From assembly GCA_008931825.1 (NCBI GenBank), contig QXVZ01012092.1, positions 1-32,531 of the forward strand: a DNA stretch of 32,531 nt. Reading direction: 5' to 3'. This document shows, one piece after another, positions 1 to 12,138 of the stretch. Numbering within the stretch: position 1 is the first letter of the stretch; each line of letters begins with the position of its first letter. The stretch is from Phallusia fumigata (taxonomy: Eukaryota > Chordata > Ascidiacea > Phlebobranchia > Ascidiidae). The translations under genes and the position numbers were made by a program. A model generated the notes under the pieces. That model searched no databases, was not told the origin of the DNA, and worked only from the letters and a program-made list of their open reading frames with translations.

Positions 1-215
1 TTCTCCACATATACCATTTCCTTTATTACATTGGATACATATTCATTACCCGCATTATATTGGGTCCCTCATTCTCTCGGCATTTTATAACATGTTTGTT
101 TCTGCTAGCATAAACATATGCCCCCCCACACACATGCAATTTCTGAATAGAAGTAATGTTTTTAGGACGTGATCGGTTTAAGAATCAGTTTTTACAAAAT
201 TTAAACAAAAAAGGA
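1..215. repeat. Dispersed repeat copy (same family as 7784-8325)
   Basis: This stretch aligns by eye with both units of the tandem repeat at 7784-8325. Shared landmarks in the same order are a fragment close to ACCATTTCCTTTATTA, then TATATTGGGTCCC, GTTTCTGCTAGCATAAAC, CACACACATGCA and TTTCTGAATAG. It probably continues beyond the left edge, because the first ~60 bases of the unit are absent. No coding capacity was seen. The family also resembles the left part of the larger repeat at 8885-9860. Confidence 0.75.
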
Positions 216-1363
<1,148 letters not shown>

Positions 1364-1369
1364 TGCTAT

Positions 1370-1578
1370 TTTGAAAATGTTACTTTTTGGGGGCCTGGGT
1401 GAACTGGGATAAAAGTTGTCAGTGCACAACTTCAGATACCCATCCATCATGTGTGAAAATTTGAGGAAAGTTGGACGACACTTTCTTGACCAAAACGTGG
1501 GAACAAACTCGCGGTAGACAGAAAAAAACAGAGTAAAAACAACATGTGTCCCCTTCATGGAAGGGAGCCCATATTCTA
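1370..1578 (+). repeat. Copy of a dispersed repeat abutting the kinase exon
   Basis: This segment matches, in reverse complement, the 24815-25061 sequence. The shared order is a TTTTGGGGGC block, a GATAA block, an AACTTTC/CAACTTCAGAT-type block, an A-rich CAGAAAAAAA tract, CAGAGT(A/G)AAAACAA and TGTGTCCCC...GAAGGG. It is an end portion of the family that also occupies TAF7 intron 2 and DHX15 intron 12. It is noncoding and appears to start just after the kinase frame ends. Confidence 0.6.
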
Positions 1579-1599
1579 CTGCCTTAATGCCCATAATTA

Positions 1600-2474
1600 C
1601 TGTTTTACAACGTTAGCTTTCGATTGCCTCTGCAATCAGGAATAATTTTACTATTTAAGGAAGCAAGGTGCGCGGGCTGTTTTGCAGAATTCGCTTCAAG
1701 CGACAACCGCAGAAAATGAAACTCGTATAAACATTTTCCGCTAATTTGTAAACAGACGAACAGCGCGCTGATCCGATCTCACAGAAATTACAAAAAAACT
1801 CGGGCAAAGGCGGGAGACGGATTCTATGGTTCGCCGATCAACAACAAGTTTCGGAGAAAACGTCGGAGATTGATGAGACACTCGATTTGTGACGTGGCAC
1901 AAACACTGATGTGACGTAGTTTGCGGGATAAGGATCCAGTTTTTCGAGATCCTGATAACCATGGAGCGAAAAATCAGGACAAGGCGAGTATGTGATGATA
2001 TTGTCACTTTGCTGGAATTTGTGTTTGAATCATGTCAAAAAAAGAAACTTCATAGCAAATCTTATGGTACAAACACGTCAAACACAGCTACCCCATTATT
2101 TACAAAATTTGTGTTTGACCTGAAGCAGTTAACGGATGTTTAAGTTTATCTATTTATTCTTTTATGTTTTTAGGATCATAGAATTAACAGAAACATATGA
2201 TAGGAACACTTCACATTGTTTTACAAAAGCGTCAAATTAACAAATAAGCAATAAAATGGATATCCCTAAACTGGTTTAAAGTGAGGGCGAAAAAAACGAT
2301 GGACTTGGGCGGTTTGGATTTTAGTAAGTTTCACAGAAAACAAACAAACAACTCCTATGTGCACAAGTTCGCTGACTTTGGCATGGAGACTAATCCAAGT
2401 TCAAATTTGTGATAAAATCAGATGCGAAAGCAGTTTATTTACCGTCATTTCCAAACACTAACAAACAGCCGAAA
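1600..2474. other. No recognisable gene
   Basis: Short ORFs on both strands (for example 1741-2007 minus and 1961-2143 plus) have no recognisable domain and overlap one another. If COMMD9 is intact, its remaining 3' exons should lie here on the minus strand. I looked for the conserved COMM start (a VDxxW-type motif) and did not find it. Confidence 0.35.
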
Positions 2475-2892
2475 ACTGCTTTAAATAGCAACAATCCAAC
2501 AACGCCAAACCACATAAGTGGATTTAGTGGAAATACTTGTTGTGTAGCGATAAACAATGTCCTGCATGATCGTGCATGGTACATACAGTAAAATGCTCCT
2601 CATTTTAGAACCTTGCAGTTTGAACATAACCGTCGTTGTAACACAAAGGTATACGCAGCATAAAAAATAACGCAAAACATACCNACTGCTTTAAATAGCA
2701 ACATTCCAACAACGCCAAACCACATAAGTAGATTTAGTGGAAATACTTGTTGTGTAGCGATAAACAATGTCCTGCATGATCGTGCATGGTACATACAGTA
2801 AAATGCTCCTCATTTTAGGACCTTGCAGTTTGAACATAACCGTCGTTGTAACACAAAGGTACGCAGCATAAAAAATAACGCAAAACATACCA
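2475..2892. repeat. Two ~209 bp near-identical copies joined by one N (unmerged contig ends)
   Basis: 2475-2683 and 2685-2892 are the same sequence with a handful of differences (AACAATCC/AACATTCC, AGTGGATT/AGTAGATT, TTAGAACC/TTAGGACC, and a 2-base indel in AGGTATACGC/AGGTACGC). The single N at 2684 lies exactly between them. The pattern is that of two contig ends carrying different alleles that were abutted rather than merged. The copy border coincides with the 3' splice donor of COMMD9 exon 3. Confidence 0.85.
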
Positions 2893-4567
2893 GTAGAAGC
2901 CAGTAGCTGTGTGTTAAACATTTCGACTATTCGACAAACGTTGTTTTCATCATCAAATAATGAATCAACTGTAATTTCCACTATTTTAACAAAAAATCCA
3001 AAACCTTTTTTGACTAGTACTTTTTCAAGCTCACCCTGTTTGGAGAGAAGATCTGATCGCCATCTTGCTGAATTATCTGCGATGATCTTCGTCAAAAGAT
3101 CACCAAGGTTTGGATGAAAGTCGGCAGGTAAGCATGATTTGATGGAGTCTGCATCGTTAAAATCTTGGTACAAGAAAACGAGGGAGTGTTAATACAGATA
3201 AGGTTAAGTATATGTAACAGACATGCTCTATGCAAAAGTTTGTTTAAGGTCAGGAATAAAGGATGGTTCAATGAATCCGAGTTGAAACCACATTTACTAC
3301 GTCACACTTTAGAACAGTGTTTCTAGACTTAGAAATAGTTTTATTGTAATATTCCTGAATTTGACTTACATATTATTAAATTTATCCAACAAATTATCAC
3401 ATCTTCCCACTAAATGTTTTTTGTGAAAGATGTTTTATTTGTTGTGCAATATGGCCCGTCCAATAGTTTCAGCTAGACAGTTTTTGCATTTCACAATAAA
3501 TTTATTTTTTTTGTTTATTTTTAACAATATTTGTTCCAAAATTTTCAACTATTTGTTAAACCAAGGGATATATCTTCTTGTTAAATAACTTATAACATCT
3601 AACATTTGTTTGAAGGCGACCTACTAATCAATTATTACTTGCTAAACTTTTTTAAAGCGCTATATGTGTATATGCAGTTTAACAAATATGCGCATTGTTC
3701 TAGACGACACAGGACGTTTGCAAGGAAAAAAGTCATATTACCTTATGACCCATACACATGTGGTCTAAGGGCATTAAACGATGTTTCGTTTTCCAGAAAA
3801 ACTTGGGATCTGCAGCTTTAAGTAATTGCAGACGATTTTCGAGATAGCGCTCTTTTCTAAGAAACCACGCGATCGTGTGGGTTTCACGGAAAACGAGTGA
3901 AAACCGATCAGCGATTTCACAAAAATGGGAAATATTATCCTGTGCAGGTGAGTAAAAAGTCGCAGTTATGGTAAACGACTTTCGACATTGATTTTTTTCG
4001 GAGGCGCATTTTCGTCAAACAACACAGACAATTGCTTTTTGCAAAATGACTTCATAAAACCGTTTTTCGAATACGTAAGGTTCTCTACAGCGCGTTTTCG
4101 GGCAGCTAGTGAAAAACTACTCTTGAACGTGTGCCGTCACAACTATTTTTAACCAGAAACTCGTGTTAGCCAAACATACCAACACAAGCGCTACTCACAA
4201 AATGAAGCTCATGGCAAGTTATCAACATCTAAAAGTACATTTTTTAAAAAACAAAAAAATTGTAGTACCATTGTAAGTCACATGCTCAAAGAGCGTTTTC
4301 AAATCGACATGGAGATCTACGGCTTCTGCGTCATCCAAATCAAGATCAGTGCGAATCCGTGTGAGAGTATTGACTTCGTTGTCCGCCTGCGCCACCATAC
4401 GGCATATTTCAATCACGTTCTTTTTACTTGCAGCCTGAAAAAAAATGAAGTTGTATAATGAATTTTATCAAAATATTCCATCAATAAAATACAGATGAGC
4501 AACAATTTGGTACCTTAAGTAGATGGAGAAGACCACTATACTGGTGAATATCTGCAGTGTATCCCAT
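2891..4567 (-). CDS. COMMD9: COMM domain-containing protein 9-like (3' end not resolved)
   Basis: COMMD9 is a subunit of the Commander/CCC complex, which recycles membrane cargo from endosomes. Three exons can be joined in phase: 4567-4514, 4434-4269 and 3163-2891, with donors and acceptors fitting GT-AG. The protein starts MGYTADIHQYSGLLHLLK and continues AASKKNVIEICR. The exon 2-3 junction reads HVTYND-FNDADSIKSCLPADF, then HPNLGDLLTKIIADNSARWR. This follows the helical N-terminal domain of COMMD9 (LLKASSK, FPENFHQNLKNLLTKII, W). The remainder of exon 3 (LFDDENNVCRIVEMF region) does not obviously match the COMM domain. A good alternative donor at 3034-3029 (CAGG/GTGAGC) could end the exon earlier; with an acceptor at 2983-2981 it would remove exactly 54 in-frame bases. 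The downstream sequence is an assembly join, so the COMM domain may be lost, displaced or divergent. The N-terminal call is good; the 3' model is weak. Confidence 0.68.
3164..4268. other. COMMD9 intron 2
   Basis: A 1.1 kb intron on the minus strand between GT at 4268-4267 and AG at 3165-3164. It holds only short ORFs with no family resemblance. I see no mobile element with definable ends in it. Confidence 0.55.
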
Positions 4568-5222
4568 GTTAACAACACAGCTTATATAGGTCAACTATAA
4601 CCACGCATTACGCACCTAAAACGAAAATGGCAATTTCATTTGAAAAAAAACACAACATATTGTTACTGGTGAGGACGTGAATAGTAATATGTTGCACAAT
4701 TCGAAGGGTGCAACCCAATTTGTTTAATAAACACACAAATTTAAGCAAACTAATTATATTCAGTAATGAAATCTGGAGCAAATTTACATGTTTAATTGCC
4801 AGCAAACAGGGTGGCCAAGTATTTCTGTTCGTTTGAGATATGGTCGGGCAGTAGATTAGTGAGCACAACACATAGGACAATTGATGTGCGGCGAAAAAAG
4901 ATAAAGAAGACGTCTAATCCAACATAACGTTTATAAAACCGAGAAGCAGTCTAACTCCATCCGAAACATATTCCTGACAACAAACATTAGACCAAAAGTT
5001 TGTTAGCGTTTGTCAAAGGAAACTTGATTGCGACACAAAAAATATGTAATGTTCAAACAATCCCAGACAAAGAACTTCATTATCCGTTAGCGGAGAGACC
5101 CGGATGGTGGAATGTATTTTCATTCGGCTGACAGCGATGCAAGCAACTTGCTTTCTTGGCAGTTTGCGACCTCCGTGGTTTGGGAAGTGACGTCTCGTCA
5201 CATGCTCTATGTGTACGTCGTG
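4568..5222. other. Intergenic region between TAF7 and COMMD9
   Basis: 655 bases lie between the TAF7 stop and the COMMD9 start on the same strand. That spacing is too wide for the tightly packed operons known from tunicates. The minus strand carries an ATTAAA (plus 4723-4728) that might serve TAF7 polyadenylation, which is weak evidence. No other gene seen. Confidence 0.4.
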
Positions 5223-8200
5223 TTATTTTGTTCGACCGAGTTGTGCGAGTATCAGCAAGTAATCCTGGCGAGTTTCGGAAATTCGGATCGTCAAGTCTTC
5301 GAGTTCGCTTTGGAATCTCATCTAGAAATGTTACACACGGTAACACAAATCTGATTATTAAAAGTTGATAGTTTAAGGACATCTTGACATCCATGGGGTT
5401 TGGAAGCGGGACAAAACAACACATACTACGCCAAGCGTTTTTTAAGGCAGCGGTTCCCAACTTTTTGTTCTTGTCGTTACGTAAAAAACGTGTGACGTAA
5501 CCGCGTGTTCGGATTATGTTAGTTAGCTAATTTAAAAAGTTAAAGTATATTTGGATGCTTTTGCTTTTCAATAACTTTTTAATAATTTTTAGAATAAATA
5601 GCAAGAACGAACATGAAAATTAATTTATGGTGTGAATTTTAGGAAAGAAACCACTTCAAGTAACACTTAAAATGTTCTGCTGAGTACGACAAATCTTGTT
5701 GCGTATGTGAACGATACAGCAAGGTTGGTCTGGTTTATAACAAAAAAATGTCTTACTTTCAGCATTTCATTCTTAATATTTTCTCCTTTGATGAGAATTT
5801 CTTTACGCTGTCTCCGCTTGCGAAGTTCAGCAAGTTCACTTGATAATTGTTCTAATCTCACTTCAAGACGAGCTGCAAAACAAGCCCAAATTCGAGAACT
5901 ACTTTGAGTGAATTTTTTTTGTTCTTGTACACAGCGTATTGGCAAACTTCTGATTCTGTTAGAAAGTTGCAGATTTATCTTTCATCAGTGTTTAATCAAG
6001 CACAAAAAATGTATAAGCCTCAAATAAGGCTTTTTGTTTAATGGTTTTATTAATTTACTTTACTGAATCTGGCAACACTGAAGTGTCAGTAGAAGTTACT
6101 TGGTTTTCTTCACAAGTAAATATGGTTAACAACCAAACACAATATTACCTCGTTCCTGTTTGTCTGTGATAATCGATATTCCCTTTGGTATTTCACTTGG
6201 GTCAAAATCCTGCTGCACAAATAACCACGTGAAATTTTGTTTGGTCATGAAATAAAAAAATCAACTTGATGATCTTGTTCTTTTGTCATACCTTCATTTC
6301 CTCAACTTCATCAACATTAATTTCATCTTTTTCGGTTTCACTTTCGGAGCTGGTAAGATCCTGGAATAATTTTTGAAGCTCATCTTGATCTGATAAAGAA
6401 AGGAAAAGGTAAAATTTACTTCAATGATACAAACGAAATTTTAGTCATATGACCTAAAAGTTGGCACAGCAACAAGGTGGTCCAGCACAGCCACCTTGTG
6501 CTTGTAAGGTTTGATAACAATCTTCTGTCATTACCATTTTTTCCGAACAAAAACCTTTGATCCAACCAAATGGATTCTGGACAAGTTTAAACAAACTAAG
6601 AGTGATTGACCACCTAAAATTGGCAAAATTTCTGCTACATATTGCTCATGTTGGTTTTTTACCTTATCATTTTAACGCATTCAACAATCTGCAGGCAAGT
6701 ATGTTGGTAAAATTTTACTTTGAGAATGGTTAATCACATTTTTTACAACAAAAGGGTAATCAGTTACAGTGGTAAAAATTTTTGTTCAACGCTTTTACAA
6801 AAAATGGAACCCAAATAAACACATATCTACCTGTTACATCACTATCACGTGATTGCGAAGTTCCTGCTTTTGTTCTATCAGGCTGTTTGTCCTCCTCGTT
6901 GATAATCTCATAATCTTCACACCATAGGTTAAGGTTGCATTTTTAAACTTATATAATTTAAACATACTTAAAAATTTCAAAATTACAAAGTATTTTGGTA
7001 ATTTGTGTGTTTTGGAAACAAGATAAAATGGAAAATAGAGCTGTTGCAAGTTCTAATGAATTAAAAAGTTTGAAACATATTTAATTCCCCTCCACCTAAA
7101 AGTTAACTGTAACTTTTTGCTATTTGTGTGCCTTGGTACTTTTTTGTTTTAATATCAATCTTAGCTTGCCAATAAACACATACAATTTGAAAATTTGACA
7201 TGTTACCACAAAACAGTAAAGGATACGAACACTGACACATTCCATGTCAGCTTTCAGTAATCTTTTGACTTCTTTTTCAATGTCAGGTGAATCAATGTAC
7301 TTAAAAAAATAATTTGAAATAAAATAGGCAATGAATGAATGTGGATGTGTGGTTTTATGGAACAAAATATCCATAAGCCCTAATAAAGTGTAAACAATCT
7401 TGCTTCAACTTCAAAGGGTGAACAAACCTTTTTTCTGGCAGTTTTTCTAAATCGTCTCTTTCTGACATTTTTTAGTGGAGGAGTAACTACACAAAACAAT
7501 ATAAAGCTGCAGTAATGGAACATGAAGTTGATAGCATCAAGGCTTGGTAATATTTTCTTTTACAGTGATAACAATCCATTGCTTATTAGAGAAACAAATT
7601 TAGTTTCAACAAAAACGTTTTTTTTTTGCAAAAAAATCAAAAGCAGAAAAGCATTCTTGTAAATATTATGCCCAAATAAAAAATGCATGGTATTGGCAAT
7701 TGAATTTACCAATACCTTTAGAACACAAATATCCTTTTCATTAAAATTTTTGCTAATCAAACTGTTTATCTTTTTACACATAAAACTAGAGAGGTGGCGT
7801 TCCCAGAACTTCCCATATTTTCATTCCACATACACTCCCACCCCAAATTGATGTTTTCCACATGTACCATTTTCTTTATTATGTTGGATATATATTCAAC
7901 ATTCGCATTATATTGGGTCCCAAATTCCTTTGGCGTTTTATAAAATGATTGTTTCTGCTAGCATAAACATATGGGTCCACACACACATGCAGTTTCTGAA
8001 TAGTAGCGATGTTTTGGGATGTGGTCAGTTTAAAAATTGCTGGGAAAACATAAACAACTAGAGAGGTGGCGTTCTCCATAGGGGGGTTCCACATACACTA
8101 CCACCCCAAATTGATGTTTTCCATATGTACCATTTCCTTCATTATGTTGGATATATATTCAATGTCTGCATAACATTGGGTCCCAAATTCCCTTGGTATT

Positions 8201-10367
8201 TTATGACATGATTGTTTCTGCTAGCATAAACGTATGGGTCCCCACACACATGCAGTTTCTGAATAGTAGCGATGCTTTAGGATGTGATCAGTTTAAAAAT
8301 CGGTGGGAAAACAAAAAGTAAAGATTTCCACATATATTCTAACCAAATCNTGCCTATTTTTTCTCAAAAAATATTCAAAGCAAGATTTAAACCCATAAAA
8401 ATAGTTTGTGTTAAAGACTAAATATTCTGTAAACAATTCTATTTATATCGATAAATTACTAATAAATCATTATGATTGCACATGCAAGTTTTATTTACCA
8501 CCATGAGGATAAAGAAACTTTTTGTCCTTGGTTGTTGTTACTTTTTCGGCTATGATTCCTTCATTTTCCTCTTCAGTGTTGCATACAAAAAGCTAAACAG
8601 CCGAATAAACATTTAAAACAAATTACAACTAAAATACTGCAAAGTGCAAACATTGGAAAAAAGGAACCATGAAACAAAAAGCTCACCTGGGAAATATCTG
8701 AAGTTTTGTAAAAGTTTTTCATGTCTAAGGTTTTCAGACTCTCCACTATGCATGGCAGATCGACAAGTTTTGCTGACAAAGATTCTCCATCAAGTGAAAC
8801 TGTTCCATGCCGACTGTCAGCTGTAGTGCAAGTTAATTGGTGAAAGCGTTGTTGAGATACAAATTAAAAACGAGAAGGGTGGCTTACCACATATAGACAT
8901 TCTATAAACACCATTACCCTATTTAAAAGAGGATATATTCCAAACATTGTTTTTATATTGGGCATGGTTCATGATATTATTGTTTCTGCTGGTAGAAACA
9001 CACGAGTCCCCACAAATGCAAAGTTATACATTAAGTGTTTTTCTGGATACATATCAGGCTTTTGGCATAAACAAAGCAAACAGTGCACCTCAATGACATG
9101 TTCTATAAACTGTCTAAGTTACCTCCAGTCAGAGAGGTAACTGCTGGGACTCTAGGGCAAAACACAGCAAATATTGCGTTTTAGGGGGCTAGTGGGTTAA
9201 CTGTTGGGGCTATGGGGTCAAACAAAGAAATCAATACACTGCAAATGCATGTACACAAACTATCTAAATTTCATCCAATCCTGACATTGTTTCATAATTT
9301 GACCCATTTTAGAGGGCTAATGGGGTAACTGCTGGGGCTGTGGTTTAAAACAAAGAAATCAATACACTGCAATGCCATATTATACAAACTGTCCAAATTA
9401 TACCTAACTTGGACATTGTCAAGTAATTGGACCAATTTTAAGGGACTAGTGGGGTAGACACTTGGGCTATTCGGTAAAATGTGGCAATCAGGACCTTACA
9501 ATGGCCCAATTAAAATCTATTTAAATTTCATTCCAATAGGAGATTATTTAAAAGGTTACCCAATAGAAGTAGCCACAAACCAACCACTAGGAATTTATAA
9601 TTACTTAGTTGGTGACAACCCCCTATTTAAACCACCACCAACTGAACTTACATTCAACTGGAAGTGGCTTCATCTAACCTAACTTTGTTTTCACTTATGT
9701 TCATCACAGAAACTTTGGGGCTAGCTGGAACTGGGCTTATGCGGTCAAGTGAAACAGACAGCACAACCCCATGATCATATCTACGAACTGTAAAAGTTTC
9801 ATCTAAGTCCACCAAATATTTCATGGCAAAATGACATGGACAAGCTCGGGGTGGAAAAGAAAAAAACACATAGATTGTGTTTTGTGTAAAGGGTATTGCA
9901 ATATTTATACTTGTACTTACCATGCATTTCGATTTTTAAGCGATCTCTTAAATTTCCTGCAAGGAGAATTTCCTGCAACTTTTCTGCCTGCTCCTGCAAA
10001 AATATTTAAGTTGTTGAAGGTTGCAAATTAGTTTAAACAAGTGATCAGACAAAGCCAGGCTAAAAACGTGTTGATTTGTGTAGAATAGTTCTTTATCAAA
10101 TATCCTGCATAGAATACTGCTGACAGCTGTCCAAATTAAAAGTGGTGGCTGTTTTTTTGTAAATGGTTTGCAACAACAAAGTATTTTATGTTTAAAATAA
10201 AATACTATCCACTGTGCATAGCTTTTTTAATTTGGCAATTAGTAGCAATCTGTATTGTCTCTATTCAATAAATCAAATGCAAGTTAATCTTTAGTCGAAA
10301 TACTTACAGAGGGAAGTCTGAGCAGAAATTGATTTTCAAGCTCATAAGACTTGTCAAAAATATCCAT
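5223..10367 (-). CDS. TAF7: Transcription initiation factor TFIID subunit 7, 11 exons
   Basis: TAF7 is the TFIID subunit that binds TAF1 and restrains its acetyltransferase activity during pre-initiation complex assembly in the nucleus. Exons, all phase-consistent with GT-AG ends: 10367-10308, 9993-9921, 8820-8687, 8592-8499, 7486-7428, 7299-7227, 6914-6831, 6389-6292, 6212-6149, 5872-5757, 5321-5223 (954 nt, 317 residues; human about 349). Diagnostic segments are ELENQFLLRLPS (9-20), LRDRLKIEMH, the core SAKLVDLPCIVESLKTLD, FYKTSDISQ, PPLKNVRKRRFRKTARKK (basic), YIDSPDIEKEVKRLL, YEIINEED, an acidic linker (DELQKLFQDLTSSESETEKD) and a C-terminal coiled coil (LEVRLEQLSSELAELRKRR, then RFQSELEDL). 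The start is the only ATG before the conserved ELENQF. The stop TAA is at 5225-5223. Intron 2 carries a large repeat. One local change: the usual TRWEII reads VHYEII across the exon 6-7 junction. Confidence 0.95.
6472..6499. other. Short perfect hairpin in TAF7 intron 7
   Basis: ACAAGGTGG (6472-6480) and CCACCTTGT (6491-6499) form a 9 bp perfect stem with a 10-base loop. It lies inside an intron. It is too short and isolated to assign a function, and is noted only as visible structure. Confidence 0.5.
7784..8325. repeat. Two-unit diverged tandem repeat, unit ~270 bp, in TAF7 intron 4
   Basis: Unit 1 starts at 7784 and unit 2 at 8056, both with AACTAGAGAGGTGGCGTTC. Both continue through CCACCCCAAATTGATGTTTT, TTGGATATATATTCAA, ATTGGGTCCCAAATTC, TTGTTTCTGCTAGCATAAAC, CATGCAGTTTCTGAATAG and CAGTTTAAAAAT. 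Substitutions and a small indel are scattered along the unit, so unlike the N-joined duplications this looks like an older, genuine tandem duplication. A further copy lies at 1-215. A single N sits just downstream at 8350. Confidence 0.85.
8885..9860 (+). repeat. ~1 kb dispersed repeat with internal ~130 bp subrepeats, TAF7 intron 2
   Basis: It aligns in reverse complement with 26100-26660, from TTACC(A)CATATAGACATTCTATA at the left to a block close to TTTCATCCAAATCCACCAAA at the right. Inside it, a core resembling TTTTAGGGGGCTAGTGGGG, followed by TAACTG(C/T)TGGGGCTATGG, recurs near 9180, 9309 and 9439, with a more diverged unit near 9710. Each core is followed by a CAAACTATCTAAATTTCATCC-like block. 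Short ORFs in it do not match any protein and fall on the repeat pattern. No target site duplication was recognised, so the class is undetermined. Confidence 0.8.
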
Positions 10368-12138
10368 GTTGCAAAGACGAAAAAATTGCTGCAAAAAAAT
10401 GTTGTTTTTGGTTAAAGACGGTAGGGTGGCTCGATTTCTCGACACTTTTCCTTCTCTAGGAACAAGAAATTTAGAATTTACTTCCTGAGAATCTCGATAT
10501 TTACGTTACTTTTGGACGTGTCTTTAGCTACTGACCCTCAACTATTACGGTGAAACTGCAGCGCGTTCAACCTCGACCTACCAAATATGCGCATCACTTT
10601 TTTGCGCCTCATAACGCTCGAACGATGTGCAGCTATTTCCGCCCTGGTTATTGATTTCGTGCAATTGTGTTACCAAACGAAACAAACTCAACTCCACTCA
10701 ACTCAACTCAAAACCATAGAACTCTTTTAGATTTCTATGGTAAAACGACGCCTGATAATTTTTGCACACAGAAAACTCAGTTTTGGCTTTGTTACGTATT
10801 TAATACGGAAAATTAAATCACTGAATGCCATATAATAACCATAACAAAAAATACCTTCAGCAAGTGGCACATTTTTCTCGAGAATATTTGTATTTTTTTC
10901 TCGAGAATCGAGATCTAAATTTGACAGGAAATTTCCAGAATTTTTCGAAGAAGAGTCCCCGAGAAGGAAATCTAATACACAGTAATCGACTTCAAAGCAG
11001 TTTGAATAAAACCAGAACTAGATACACTTAACTATCCGTCTTAAACCACACAAAAAAAGCAAGGATTGCAGTACGGTACGGTGGTACGATAGGCAGCAAA
11101 ATCAACAAAAGATACAGTACGCTCCTGTAACGAGTTACGTTGTACGCACAACCAAACATAACGTACCTTATTGCCATCCTCCCTAAAAAGATCACCAATA
11201 CATTACTTAAATAGCTTATTGAGGCTTCGGCACACCCTAACCGTTTAGCAAATCTGTGTTTTTTGGTTATGCAACGAACTTTTCGTACACACTCTCGTCT
11301 CTCGTGTTTTGCACGTTAGTAAATTGTTAAAACTCTAACGACTTCACTACACGCGAGTGATTATCAAGCATTTAAATTAAATTTGAACAAAACAGAATTG
11401 TTCGTTTTTATTAAGTTATTTTATGTTAAAAGCATACACACGGCATTTAAAAAACTAAAAAACAGCAAAAGCGTACTGTCACCGGCATAAAAATAAAAGG
11501 GTGTTTTATAGGTTTTCTATGACATGAAGAAACGCAACACGTTATTGGCCTTTTCCAACAATTAAAATATGCAGCAGTTTTTAGTTGTTTCAGTAACGAA
11601 ATACTTTACTCAATGACTAAAAAACTAGCATGCCGTAGCAGCAATATTGTAAAACTTTATTGGAGTATTAGGCGGTGGCTTGGTTGTATGTTGTCATCTT
11701 GGTTAATTGCACTTTTGGGGTGAAGAATAACCTAACACTAAATTTTTCAAACGCAAAACGACGCGCGAAAAAGTGATTGATAGATTTTAGAACTAAAGCA
11801 ATGCAGTGCACAGTGGTTGGTATCAAACATCTGCCATTAATTTTGTTCCATTAGTCACATTCTGATCCGATTTCTGTTCCGTTTTAACCTTTACATAAAC
11901 TAGTATCAATCTTATTCATCTATTCTGACCATTCCATTCATTCTGTAAACTGGTGTCTATTCTGTTCATTCATCATTCCATAAATTAGTGTTACCCGGAT
12001 AAAAAAAACATTTTTACGGATTTGTAATATATTACTGTGGAAAATTAGGATTTGTAATATATTACTTTGTGGATTTTGACAATGTGTTGCTTCTTAGATA
12101 AGGATGTAGGCTAACAATAATTAGTAAGGTAAAGCATA
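10368..12138. promoter_or_regulatory. Divergent intergenic region between TAF7 and USP36
   Basis: 1.77 kb separates the two start codons, which point away from each other, so both promoters probably lie here. No coding ORF is credible. Visible items are a short ACTCA microsatellite at 10686-10710, a GTACGGTACGGTGGTACG stretch near 11072, degenerate ATTCTGTTC/CATTC-rich repeats at 11868-11995 and a direct repeat just before USP36. I could not place a transcription start or a TATA element with confidence. Confidence 0.45.
12018..12066 (+). repeat. 19 bp direct repeat upstream of USP36
   Basis: GGATTTGTAATATATTACT occurs at 12018-12036 and again at 12048-12066, period 30, ending 72 bases before the USP36 start codon. 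Each copy contains the palindrome GTAATATATTAC. It could be a paired regulatory site in the 5' leader or promoter, or a chance short duplication. Confidence 0.7.

Noticed and set aside
4581..4590. TATATAAG-like motif before COMMD9
   Set aside because: It lies only about 14 bases upstream of the start codon, too close for a TATA box driving that ATG.
9479..9682. 67-codon ORF with protein-like composition
   Set aside because: Its sequence lies within the dispersed repeat and part of it (the TTTAAATTTCATTCCAAT block) aligns with the neighbouring subrepeats, so it is a diverged repeat unit rather than a gene.
9654..9923. Minus strand ORF overlapping TAF7 exon 2 region, at first taken as extra TAF7 coding sequence
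   Set aside because: Its VDLDETFTV-like text comes from the repeat (the same block occurs at 26130-26160), and TAF7 exons 2 and 3 join in phase without it.
10430..10980. Facing TCTCGAGAA/GAGAAGGAAA-type motifs at 10430-10510 and 10875-10970, considered as an inverted repeat
   Set aside because: Only short scattered blocks agree; the alignment does not hold over any useful length.
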